The notes under the pieces: generated by a model
What the model saw: the letters and a program-made list of their open reading frames with translations, nothing else
Databases searched by the model: none
Told to the model about the DNA's origin: nothing
Shown here: one piece after another, positions 54,861 through 64,000 of the stretch
How positions within the stretch are numbered: the first letter of the stretch is position 1
Layout of the letters: each line of letters opens with the position of its first letter
Made by a program: the position numbers and the translations under genes
Source of the DNA: Ailurus styani
Lineage: Eukaryota; Chordata; Mammalia; Carnivora; Ailuridae
Length of the DNA: 64,000 bases
Direction: 5' to 3'
Assembly (NCBI GenBank): GCA_002007465.1
Contig: LNAC01000740.1
Location: forward strand, 84,434 to 148,433

Positions 54861-55082
54861 CATGGGAAAGGTTATCCGTAATATGCGATTGTTGAAGTAG
54901 CATGGACTGCTACCACTTTACACTTAGATCTTTTATGTTTCTACTGCTCTGATTCAAATTTTCTTGTTATGTAGTATTCCTATGTAGACTTGTCTTCCAA
55001 CATCGATGTGAACCCAGGGAGAAAATGCACTGATCACCTAGACTTCAGTATTCTAGCCTTCTCAAAGTTGCATATCTCATTT
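54860..55082. other. unassigned sequence
   Basis: AT-rich, nothing named. Confidence 0.35.
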
Positions 55083-55099
55083 AAAATTATTTGACTATG

Positions 55100-55294
55100 G
55101 GACACCTGGGTGGCTCAGTGGGGTAAGCCTCTGCCTTCGGCTCAGGTCGTGATCTCAGGGTCCTGGGATCGGGTCCCGCATCGGGCTCCCTGCTCAGCAG
55201 AGAGCCTGCTTCCCCCTCTCTCTCTGCCTGCCTTTCTGCCTAATTGTGATCTCTCTCTCTATCAAAATAAATAAATAAATAATCTTAAAAAAAT
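55100..55294 (+). mobile_element. CAN-SINE (first of nested trio)
   Basis: Head GACACCTGGGTGGCTCAGTG. TSD AAAATTATTTGACTATG (55083-55099) recurs as AAAATTAATTGACTATG (55295-55311). Confidence 0.94.
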
Positions 55295-55313
55295 AAAATT
55301 AATTGACTATGAT

Positions 55314-55640
55314 TGGGATGCCTGGGTGGCTCAGTCAGTTAAGCATCTGACATTTTTTTTTTTAAGATTTTATTTATTTCACAGAGGGAGAGAAATCACA
55401 AGGAGGCAGAGAGGCAGGCAGAGAGAGAGGGGGAAGCAGGTTCCCTGCTGAGCAGAGAGCCCGATGCGGGCCTCAATCCCAGGACCCTGAGATCATGACC
55501 TGAGCCGAAAGCAGAGGCTTTAACCCACTGAGCCACCCAGGTGCCCAAGCGTCTGACATTTGATCTCAGCTCAGGTCTTGATCTCAGGGTCTTGAGTTCA
55601 AGCCCAGTGCAGAGCCTACTTAGAGAAAAAAAAGAGAAAG
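55314..55640 (+). mobile_element. Short CAN-SINE split by another SINE
   Basis: Head at 55314-55355 and the rest at 55547-55640. TSD AAAATTAATTGACTATGAT (55295-55313 and 55641-55659) reuses the duplicated target of the neighbouring SINE. Confidence 0.92.
55356..55546 (-). mobile_element. CAN-SINE nested inside a CAN-SINE
   Basis: Near-consensus reverse SINE with TSD AAGCATCTGACATTT (55341-55355) and AAGCGTCTGACATTT (55547-55561), both lying in the host SINE. Confidence 0.95.
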
Positions 55641-55661
55641 AAAATTAATTGACTATGATCT

Positions 55662-55935
55662 GGTTTATGCATTTATCTAATGAGTTTGGGTAGTGTGAGT
55701 TTGCCCTAATCTCAGTGCTAACAAAGTCAGGTCCCTAAGCTATATGTAAGTGAAAGAGTTGGACTCTAGGTTGTGTTAATTCATCCAGAATTCTCTGAGA
55801 AATTTCAGTCTCACCACTTCTTCTTGGAGATAATCCCCAACATTTCCATGGCTATGCAAGTACCTTTCTCAATAATAAGTGGTGGAGGTGAAGGTGCCAG
55901 AAACCCTGTAACTAATAATAATTAATAATCATACC
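55662..55935. other. unassigned sequence
   Basis: Nothing recognised. Confidence 0.35.
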
Positions 55936-55939
55936 TACC

Positions 55940-56150
55940 CCCTAATTAAGTACTTTTTAGGTGCCTGACACAGTTCTTGGTATGTGTAATGGACTATATA
56001 ACAGCTACAACATTCCAACATAATGTAAGCAACATTGTTTCTGACTTACAGGTGAAGGAAAAGGGGCACAGAGTAAGTTGATTGAAGTTACAAAGTCAGA
56101 AAGTAGTCCTGCCAGTATTCGAACCCTGGACTGCTTGTTTTCCTCTGTGC
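55940..56150 (-). mobile_element. MIR
   Basis: 'ttaggtgcctgacacagttc', 'cttacaggtgaaggaaaagg' and 'gccagtattcgaaccctgga' in reversed MIR order. Confidence 0.75.
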
Positions 56151-56199
56151 CTGGGTTTCTAATAGTTGATTGTGATCCTGTCTTGAAATCTCCCTTCAG

Positions 56200-56404
56200 G
56201 GGTGCCTGGGTGGCTCAGTTGGTTAAAGCCTCTGCCTTCGGCTCAGGTCATGATCTCAGGTTCCTGGAATCGAGCACTGAATTGGGCTCCCTGCTCAGCA
56301 GGGAGCCTGCTTCCTCCTCTCTCTCTGCCTGCCTCTCAGCCTACTTGTGATCTCTCTCTGTCAAATAAATAAATAAAATCTTAAAAAAAAAAGAGAGAGA
56401 GAGA
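56200..56404 (+). mobile_element. CAN-SINE, young
   Basis: Head GGTGCCTGGGTGGCTCAGTT. TSD GAAATCTCCCTTCAG (56185-56199) and GAAATCTCCCTTTAG (56405-56419). The tail passes into (GA)n. Confidence 0.95.
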
Positions 56405-56419
56405 GAAATCTCCCTTTAG

Positions 56420-57048
56420 CTTAGAGGTCCTCACTGGTATCTAATTATTCCACTAACTACACCAACAATAACTTGATAATCTTTTTTTCCCCACTGATTT
56501 CTTCATTTCTTTCTGAATTTTCAAATCTCTAGCACTTACACACACATCTGAGCACACTGTGGATAACACATAGGGAACTCCTGCCAAATCCCTCTTCCCA
56601 GGAAGTATGGGCATCCATTCTTCCACTATCGTCATGGCTGCTGTGTCGAATTTAAAATATAAAGGGTTTCTTGTGCATTGTCTTCCAGCCAGAAGAAGCA
56701 GCAATAGGCTAACACATTCCATATGAGGCCATAGGCCTCCAGGAAAATATCTTTCCCTTGGTGTTTTTTTAAAGTATTGATTTAGCTCTTTATTTTCTGA
56801 CTGAATATAGACCTTTACCAGTTTCAGGTGGCTTAGTAATGTTCAGATAACTAAAATGGACCAGTCCATAAATGAATTGAGTTATTTGGAGGATATAAAA
56901 ATACTGTGCAATTTTGTTTTATGTAGTGCTATTTTTATGAAAGCTAGAAAACGTTCTGTAGGCAGAACAGTGGAAAACAGAAAGGGAGACAGCTTTGTGT
57001 CACAGGAAGAAACCAGAGAGAAACCTGGAAAGAAAGAAGAGAAATTAA
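56420..57048. other. unassigned sequence
   Basis: No gene or repeat recognised. Confidence 0.35.
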
Positions 57049-57049
57049 T

Positions 57050-57255
57050 AATTGATGATCACACACTATTGCCAAGTCACCGTGCTAGATCCATCCTTTA
57101 TATCATCTTGTTTAATCTCCACAATCACCCCCGAACAGGGATTTATTGCATCCATTTCATGGATTAGCAAACAGGCTCAGAAAGGTTAAGTAACTTGCTC
57201 AGGGGCACACAGCTAGTTCATGCAGAGCTGGGATTTGAGTGGAGTTCTTTCAGAC
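57050..57255 (-). mobile_element. MIR
   Basis: 'catcttgtttaatctccaca', 'gctcagaaaggttaagtaac' then 'ttgctcaggggcacacagc' in reversed MIR order. Confidence 0.83.
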
Positions 57256-58288
57256 CCTTGGTGTGCTGGGTACAGAACAGAAGAATAGATCACAAAACTC
57301 AAACTGAAGCCTAACAGAGAACTGAAGAGATCAAAGTGAAACTGACAGGAGACCAGAGAAAAGAAGGATGATCACAGTGACAGAAGAGTTTGTGCTGGCT
57401 GTTAGTAAGTGGTGTGGTGTCTGAATCTGCCCGCCTGGAGCTGGGCAGGAGTAGGTGGCCGGAGCTGGTCTTGATGGAGGTGAGGATGGCTGGAGGGCCT
57501 CATCCAGTCTGAGAGGCTGCTGGTTCCAGGACAGCTGTGAGACTGAGAGACTGACGTAAGTCAAAGAGATAGTTGGGCTGGGCCTGAGACAGGGGCCCTG
57601 GTCTCTCTAGAATGGTGGGGACACTGGGTTCAAGGGGATGGCTCCTCCCTTTTGGAGGAGCACTCTCCTTGTCAAAGTCTGATATCAGTAAATCGAGACT
57701 TAGTCACCATGGTATCAGTAATACCCCAGCAACCCATCAAGATTTTTCCTGATGATTTCGGTGAGAAAGCCATGGGAAGGTTTCAATGCATTCAAAAAAA
57801 CACAAAAAGCACACTTCCTGTGTGCCAGACATGACTTAAATGATGGGGACCAAATGGTATGCCAAAATACTTTGATCCCTGCTCTTTAGAGCTAGAGTCT
57901 AGTGGGAGAGACAGATACTAATCATATGATCATATATCAAATTAGTGTAAAATTGAAATTTTAACAAGTACTCATTAGGAAAGGTACACAATACTATAAG
58001 TCACAGCTTCCCTGAGAAAACCATGCCTGTGTTGTGATGCAGGGAATAAATAGAGTTAATTACTTGAAGGAAGAGTATTATATTCAGATAAAGGAATCAT
58101 TAAGTGCAAAGTTCCCTTGTTTTAAATGGTTCATCCTGGAGGAGGGAGGCTTAGTGCACGAAAAGAGCTTTGCACACATTTTACATTTTATCTGGACATC
58201 GCCTTTCCTAACTGGAAACTTCCCTAATGGTCAACAAGTCCACATTTCAGGGCAAAGATCATGCTTCTGCTTTTAAGCATAATATACA
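57256..58288. other. unassigned, ancient-repeat phrase at 57795-57930
   Basis: 'ttcctgtgtgccagacatga' followed by 'ctagtgggagagacagatac' (57898 onward) is a common old mammalian repeat, probably L2-related. The rest is unrecognised. Confidence 0.4.
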
Positions 58289-58289
58289 T

Positions 58290-58620
58290 TTCATTTATTC
58301 ATGCATACATGCAAGAAATCATCTATCCAATCAGATCTCCAACCAAGTATCTATTTGTTTATCTGGTCATTAATTACCTATTCATATATTCATTTAATCA
58401 TCCATCATACCAATTATCAATCCATGTGTCTGTCTACCCATCCATCAGACAACCATCCATCAATCCATGTATCTATACATCTACACACATTTTCTCTCTC
58501 CATGTGTTTATATATCCATTTACCTATCATCCACCTACTTACTCATCCAGTCACTTACCCAGCTATCCATCTATGCATTTATCCATTCATGTATCCATTT
58601 ATTCATTTATCCCTCTGCAA
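58290..58620 (+). repeat. degenerate (ATCC/ATTC)n array, block 1
   Basis: About 330 bp of imperfect CCATCCAT/TCATTTATCC tetranucleotide repeats. The Ser/Ile/His/Pro-rich 137- and 161-codon frames are translations of this repeat and are not genes. Confidence 0.9.
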
Positions 58621-58649
58621 CATAATAAGAAATATGTTTGGTCTCTCTC

Positions 58650-59372
58650 CCCAGTTCCTGACACAGAGCTCTGAAAACCCTTATAATTTCCTGAGTGATG
58701 GGGTTGATAGAATTGTCTCTCACAGAGGTTCCAAATCCTTTGGAATTTGCTGGGTGATAAGAGCACAGTTTGTTCTAATGTTGTGACTCTTGGTGGGCTC
58801 TGGAATAGCTTTAGAATGGGGACTGGTGGACAGATAGATTAAGCCATAATTAGAAGCTTGAAACTTTTGACCTCACCTCTCCCCATTCTCTGAGGAGAGG
58901 AGAGGGGCTGGAGGTTGAATTAATAATTAATCATGCCTATGTGATGAAACTTCCATAAAATCCCTAAAGCATGAGGGTTAGACAGGTTCTGGGTTGGTGA
59001 ATCCTTCCATGTACTAGGAGGGTGGACACCCTGACCACCACAGGCACGGAAACTTCTGTGCTTGAGAACCTTCCAGAACTTGCCCTATGTTCCTCTTCAT
59101 CCAGCTATTCATTTGTATCCTTTACAATAAACTCGTAAATGTAGGTAAAGCATTTCCCTGAATTTTATAAGCCATTATAGCAAATTCTCCAACCTAAGGA
59201 GGGGGTTGTGGGAAGCTCCGATTTATAGCTAAGTTGGACAGAAGTGTGGGTAGCCTGGGAACCCACTACTTGTGATTGGCATCTGAATAGTGAGGGGTGG
59301 GGTAGTCTTGTAGGGATAAGCCCTTAACTTGTGGGATCTGGACTAACTCCAGGTAGTGTCAGAATTGATAAA
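58650..59372 (+). mobile_element. ERV-type solo LTR
   Basis: 'taatcatgcctatgtgatga', 'aggttctgggttggtgaatc', 'cctttacaataaactcgtaa' (polyadenylation signal), 'gaggggg'-type purine run, 'gctccgatttatagctaagt', 'gtagcctgggaacccactac' and a GTGTCAGAATTG end. This is the order of an old endogenous retrovirus LTR. No viral coding region is present. Left border approximate. Confidence 0.65.
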
Positions 59373-59445
59373 CATGAGGAAAACTGCACTCATTTGGTGC
59401 AGAAGTGTAATGAGTGGAGAAACAAGTCTTCTTTTACATTCCTTC

Positions 59446-59612
59446 CAACCAACCAACCAACCATTTATTTATGTATCCATTCACCCATTCTTCCACTCAT
59501 TCATCCACTCGACCATCTGTGTGTATTTATCCATTTACCATCCATTCATTTAATCATCCAAGTGTTCACCCATCTTTCATCCGTTTGGTTACCCACTGAT
59601 GTATTCATCCAT
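59446..59612 (+). repeat. degenerate (ATCC/ATTC)n array, block 2
   Basis: Starts with ACCAACCAACCAACC and continues as imperfect CCATTCAT/TCATCC units until the LTR at about 59612. Confidence 0.88.
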
Positions 59613-60598
59613 TTCTATTGCTGCTGTGACCAGTTACCACAAACGTAGTGGCTTAAAACAACACAGACCATCTTATACAGATGGCCTCCAACGTATGATG
59701 GTTCAACTTAAGATTTTCTGATTTTACAATGGTGCAAAAGCAATACGCATGCAGTAGAAACCATACTTGGAATTGTGAACATTGATCTTTTCCTGGCTAG
59801 CCATATGTTATACTATCCTCTCTCATGATGCTGGGTAGCAGCAGTGAGTAAAGCTCCCGTCAGCTGGGTATAACAACCAATACACTTACAACCACTCTGC
59901 ATCCATACAACCGTTCTGTTTTTCACTTCCAGTACAAATTCATAAATTGCATGAGATATTCGACATTTATTATAAAATAGGCTTTGTGTTAGATGGTTTT
60001 GCCCAATTACAGGCTAATATAAGTGTTCTGAGCATGTTTAAGGTAAGAAAGGCCAAGCTATGATGTATTAAATGCATTTTTGACCTAGGGTATTTTCAAA
60101 TTAACAATGGGTTTATCAGGATGTAACCCCATTCAAAGTTAAGGAAGAGCTGTAGTTCTAGAATTCAGAAGTCCAAAATGGGTCTTAAGGGGTTAAAATT
60201 AAAATGTTGGAAGAGTTGTAGTCCTTTTAAGATGAGTTGGTTTCCTTGCCTTTTCCAGCTACTAGAGCCCCCTGCATTCCTGATCTATTATCTCCTTCCA
60301 CCAAGTTTAAAATCAGCACGTACATGCATCTTCAAATTTTCAAATCTTCAGAGTTTAAAATCACTATCTATGTGCATCTTCAAATCTCTCTCTGATCGTG
60401 TCCCTTCTGTCTTCCTCTTGTAAAGATACTTGTGATTACATTGGGTCCATCCAGATAATCCAGGATAATCTTCACATTTCAAAGTCAGTTGATTAGCTAA
60501 TTTAATTTCCCTTTGTCATGTAATCTAAGATAGTCACAAATTTTAGGAATTAAGACGTAGACATTTTGGGGGCCATTATTCTGCTTACCATACCATTC
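59612..60598 (-). mobile_element. MaLR (MLT1-like) LTR split by a DNA transposon
   Basis: Left part: 'ttctattgctgctgtgacca', 'gtagtggcttaaaacaacac'. Right part: 'ttcagaagtccaaaatgggt', 'ttccttgccttttccagcta', 'gtgattacattgggtccatc', and the end 'ggccattattctgcttacca'. In reversed MaLR order. It lies inside the ATCC array. Confidence 0.75.
59678..60152. mobile_element. 475 bp non-autonomous TcMar-type DNA transposon
   Basis: Imperfect terminal inverted repeats: left CAGATGGCCTCCAACGTATG, right end complement CAGCTCTTCCTTAACTTTGA. They are flanked by TA on both sides (59676-59677 and 60153-60154), the target duplication of Tc1/mariner elements. Internal text such as 'cgcatgcagtagaaaccata' and 'ataggctttgtgttagatgg' is a common mammalian Tigger-group-like element. 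No transposase. Confidence 0.75.
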
Positions 60599-60955
60599 CT
60601 CCATTTATGCTTCAATCCATCCTGTTCATCTATTAGTTCATCTTTGTGTTCATCTAACAGCCCATCAATTTGGTCATCCATTCACTCATCTATTTATGTA
60701 CCTATGTATCTATGTATCTATCTACCATCTATCACCTATCAAGCTCCCCATCCATCCATTCAACCATCCAATTGTCCGTTTATTTATCTATTCAACCAAC
60801 CAGTCATTCACTTGCCCACCACCCATTCATTTCATTCAATAATGAAATCAATAATTTCATTATTTCCATTTATCCATTCAACATCCATTCATCTACCAAT
60901 CATTCATACATCAACTTATCCATCTATGTAACTATCCATCTAATCATTCATGAGC
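60599..60955 (+). repeat. degenerate (ATCC/ATTC)n array, block 3
   Basis: Imperfect TCCATCCATTCAACCATCC-like units with an ATCTATGTATCT sub-block. The 121- and 149-codon frames here are repeat translations. Confidence 0.9.
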
Positions 60956-61018
60956 TACCCTCACCTACCTTGCCTCTGACCTTTTCATTAACTAAACAGT
61001 ACCCTTTTAAGACCCCAA

Positions 61019-61072
61019 ACACATGTGTGAGCATACGCGCGCACGCATGCACACACACACACACACACACAC
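61019..61072. repeat. alternating purine-pyrimidine tract with (CA)n
   Basis: ACACATGTGTGAGCATACGC leads into GCGCACGCATGC and a (CA) run of about 11-12 units. Such tracts can adopt Z-DNA. Confidence 0.88.
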
Positions 61073-61565
61073 CCCAAAATTTGGACCTAATGACCAAAAC
61101 AATTCATCCAACCTGGTAATTTATTCTCAGTCACCTCTTTTTCTGATCCTAACTCCAAATGATTTGGAGTTCCTGGATCCTAAGCCTTTCTCAGTTTTGC
61201 CTGTAGTAATTTATACTGGCTGCATGCCAATGGGTCTTCCTGTAATCTTAGTTTATGGAACACTGCCTGTGTTGACTCTGTGTTGACCCTGATCTGCCCT
61301 TCTCTTGGTTATGCCCAGAAGGAGTGAAGAGAATAAGCAAACCTGCAGTATGTGAGTGCGTGCACTGGGAAGGTTCTGGATTAGAGCTGTGTGTCTCAAT
61401 GTTTTTTTCTGGTCTACTATCTTTGTTCTAAATAAGGTGGTTTGAATGAAAGTCATACTCTTCACAATCTAGGCTGATTCCCCCCCCCCATGGGGAAGTA
61501 AGACAAATAATACTGAAAACACTTGTGGTATGATGGCAAAAAAAACACACACAAAAAAAACATTT
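61073..61565. other. unassigned, C-run at 61481-61489
   Basis: No gene or named repeat. Confidence 0.35.
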
Positions 61566-61568
61566 TGA

Positions 61569-61768
61569 GGAGTGCCTGGGTGGCTCCGTCAATTGAGTGT
61601 CCAACTCTTGATTTTGCCTCAGGTCTTGATCTTGGGGCTATGGGGTTGAGCCCCATGTTAGGCTTCACGCTCAGTGGGGAGTCTGCTTCTCTCCCTCTCC
61701 CTCTGCCCTGCCCTTACTCATGCTATCTTTCTCTCTAAAAGAAATAAATCTTTAAAAAATTTTTTGAA
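61569..61768 (+). mobile_element. CAN-SINE, older
   Basis: Head GAGTGCCTGGGTGGCTCCGT, CT-rich stretch and AAATAAATCTTTAAAAAATT tail. No clear TSD. Confidence 0.9.
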
Positions 61769-61769
61769 A

Positions 61770-62800
61770 ATACGAAAAGTCATTTAAAAATCTCAAAAAT
61801 TGCCATTAGATAAGGACAAACTAAATAAATATGGTGCACTTTATTTTTAACCAGTTTTGTTTCCCCCTAAGACTTTTCCCCCAAAGATACTACTAATAAG
61901 GTGAGAAAGCACACATCACTGAAGCAAAAGCATTCAGAGTGGCAAGAACTGCCACATCAACACTCATTCACAAATGCCACCATAATGTACAGTTGTCAGA
62001 CTGGTGATGGTCTCTCACCACTGGCTGAGCCATAGATAAGGTCGACTGTGGGCTGTGTGACATTCCCAGCACTCAGCTAAAATGCCATCCCCTGCTCTGT
62101 TGTTCAGGAGTACACGTCGGAATACAAATGAATAGGAGTGACACTATTTATAAGAATACCCACTCCCATTTATTTGTTTTCTACAAGGTATCTCATTAGT
62201 GACAAGACACTTGCCATGTTCTTCGTTATTGGCCATGTCAAGACATGACCACTGAGGACCACGACTGAATGACTGCCAGATTCCTATAAAATTCATGATG
62301 GGCACAAGTTTAAACCGGAATGAAACTGTTTGAGGAAGTCTTGGCAGACCAGCTCCTGTCCCACAGATACCATGAATTCGTTGAGTGAGCAGAAGTGTTG
62401 GTACATCTTCATGGAGCTCAAAACTGACCCTTTGGGGGCACAGTCTACACTTTTTCAAAACCGTTCAAGGAAGACCTAATAGAAATTGTGCTGCTATCAG
62501 AGCTTTGGCCAAAAGAATATTTCGGAAATGAATGAAGAGGGGCGGCGCTCTGACAATTCTCGATGACTAACTGGCATTCTGGTCTGGGAAGACATCTTAG
62601 CAGACTTCTTAGCAGTTGGGATATTCTAGGGCGCTGAATCAAAAGATTTTGAAGGCACTGACATCCCCACACTGGGAGGTCACTGGTTTATGAATGGAAG
62701 CTCTGACTGTCACCAAGACACATGCAAATTATACAAAAAGGGTTTATACTTTAACGTCTTGTATAAAACACTACTCAAAATCCTCAACAACAATTCTGAG
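61770..62800. other. unassigned; overlapping minus-strand frames at 62144-62672
   Basis: On the minus strand, frames of 104 codons (62144-62458) and 75 codons (62445-62672) adjoin in different registers. A third register is open for about 50 codons at 62285-62450. This could be a decayed processed pseudogene or transposon, but I do not recognise the protein. No gene is called. Confidence 0.3.
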
Positions 62801-62804
62801 GTTT

Positions 62805-62905
62805 ATGCCAAAGCTCTTTCACATGCTACACCTCATTGATCCTTACAACAACTCTGAGAAATTGCCTAGACAGGGCCTACCCCCTTTTACAGGTGATCTA
62901 GAAAG
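62805..62905 (-). mobile_element. MIR fragment
   Basis: 'ctcattgatccttacaacaa' then 'ctctgagaaattg' matches the reversed MIR centre. Confidence 0.65.
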
Positions 62906-63297
62906 TTATGTCCAGAGATGGCAAACAGTTTTCATGCTGCAAGCCATTCCTAGTACGTGCCGTTGGGGATAGGAGGGGACAGTATGAGGATGCCTACCAT
63001 GCTTTTCCTTAGCAGAAACATGGAAACCGATTAATTTTAAAAACTATAGTGCTTCCTTCCTACACAGTAAAAAGCACAGCTTCTTTTATTGTTAATTTGC
63101 ATGTGGTCATCTCTCTGAGTTGGTCAGTTACACTGATGGTAGAATTGTGTTCACAAGGACAAGGATTCCACCACAACTTGAGGCTTGGTGAAAAACCTTG
63201 GCTTAAGCAAGTTTTTAACAGCTAAAATTATCTGTCACTGCAGGAAAGCACACTGCTGAGGGAGAACGCAGGATTTATGGAACTGTCTCAGTGTAAG
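62905..63297. other. unassigned sequence
   Basis: Nothing recognised. Confidence 0.35.
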
Positions 63298-63311
63298 GTG
63301 ACCGGTGTTTA

Positions 63312-63528
63312 TTTTTATTTTTATTTTTTTTTAAGATTTTATTTATTTATTTGACACAGAGAGAGAGATTACAAGTAGGCAGAGAGGCAGGCAGAGAGAC
63401 AGGGAGAGGAGGAAGCAGGCTCCCTGCTGAGCAGAGAGCCCGATGCGGGCCTCGATCCCAGGACGCTGAGATCATGACCTGAGCTGAAAGCAGAGGCTAA
63501 TTTAACCCACTGAGCCACCCAGGCGCCC
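63312..63528 (-). mobile_element. CAN-SINE, young
   Basis: Reverse SINE with TSD GTGACCGGTGTTTA (63298-63311) and GTGACTAGTGTTTA (63529-63542). A run of about 19 A follows the right TSD. Confidence 0.95.
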
Positions 63529-63561
63529 GTGACTAGTGTTTAAAAAAAAAAAAAAAAAAAA

Positions 63562-63904
63562 CAACCTGCCAAAGAACATGTGAGGGATGATTTTTTATAA
63601 GTCATCATTACTAAAAGGGAGCACAGTCGTACGTATAAACTCAGATTAAAAAAAAGTAAGAACAGTAGTAGTGTTTGTTAGACATGCGTGAGAGAGCTCT
63701 GCGACACTTCAAGAGTTAAATCAGTCAGATTAAATCATAACTGACGGAAGCCATATCTTACCAGAAGTCACTTTAAAGAACAAAAGGTCCCTCAGGCCAA
63801 AGGCAAGACGACCAGTGGAATTAGTATGTTTCAAAAAGAGTGAGTCAACAGAAGGGGGCAGGTCTACACAGTCCAGGGGGAAATGAGGGCCAGACCAAAG
63901 GATG
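63562..63904. other. unassigned sequence
   Basis: No gene or repeat recognised. Confidence 0.35.
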
Positions 63905-64000
63905 TAATAATGGAGTAATTAACGATTTGTTGAGCAGTTTTCATGTGCTAAGTAGTTTGAATGAAACTTTTAATCCATACAACAACCCTGTTATCAGATT
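63905..64000 (-). mobile_element. MIR, running off the window
   Basis: 'gatttgttgagcagttttca' then 'tgtgctaagtag' and 'aatccatacaacaaccctgt' in reversed MIR order; cut at the window end. Confidence 0.7.

Noticed and set aside
58261..58786. 137- and 161-codon Ser/Ile/His-rich proteins
   Set aside because: Direct translations of the ATCC/ATTC tetranucleotide array; the same composition recurs at 59331-59648 and 60566-61119.
58650..59372. An intact endogenous retrovirus
   Set aside because: Only LTR-type sequence is present. No gag, pol or env-like frame was seen in the window.
1..64000. CRISPR arrays, operons, integrons or other prokaryotic systems
   Set aside because: The repeat content is unmistakably mammalian. 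The regular tetranucleotide arrays have no spacer structure.

Overview
This window is nuclear genomic DNA from a carnivore mammal, most likely a caniform and probably a mustelid. The evidence is about 45 copies of the tRNA-Lys-derived Carnivora SINE (CAN-SINE/SINEC). These have a Pol III A-box-like head, the 'GGTCATGATCTCAGGGTCCTG' region or its complement, a CT-rich stretch and an AAATAAATAAATAAAATCTT tail. Many are flanked by 10-19 bp target-site duplications (TSDs). The family-level placement (mustelid) is inferred from the look of the young subfamily and was not tested.

I see no convincing protein-coding exon anywhere. The open frames are explained by SINEs read in either direction, simple repeats, a run of Ns or chance. 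The window is intergenic or deep intronic sequence dominated by interspersed repeats.

Layout. 1-11.2 kb: SINEs, L2 and MIR fragments and an MaLR-like LTR. 11.2-12.3 kb: a SINE running into a 920-base assembly gap with G-rich/C-rich edges. 12.59-13.33 kb: the only strong CpG island. It holds a CTCF match, a ZNF143-type element next to an ETS core, a CCAAT box and a CACGTG palindrome, and is the best promoter candidate. 15.7-20 kb: an old L1 in minus orientation carrying a younger carnivore L1 tail, SINEs and an MaLR LTR. 21-30 kb: L1 3' fragments, LTR-like segments and SINEs. 30.3-32.5 kb: an L1 ORF2 relic on the plus strand. 33-34.3 kb: L1, minus. 34.6-38.3 kb: a long, broken L2 relic with an inverted segment. 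39-42 kb: MIR-rich sequence with few young insertions, containing a homeodomain-motif cluster and two RFX X-box-like sites. 42-45 kb: L1/HAL1-like DNA and SINEs. 45-53 kb: mostly unassigned sequence with a few LTR and L2 pieces. 54.15 kb: a 3'-truncated, tailless 5S rRNA retropseudogene. 55-56.4 kb: nested SINEs. 58.3-61 kb: long degenerate ATCC-type arrays split by an MaLR LTR that is itself split by a 475 bp TA-flanked DNA transposon. 61-64 kb: a CA/CG alternating tract, SINEs, MIRs and unassigned sequence.

Assembly quality matters here. Five of the six single-N positions sit between near-identical direct copies of 17-176 bp. They look like unmerged contig or haplotype overlaps, not biological duplications.
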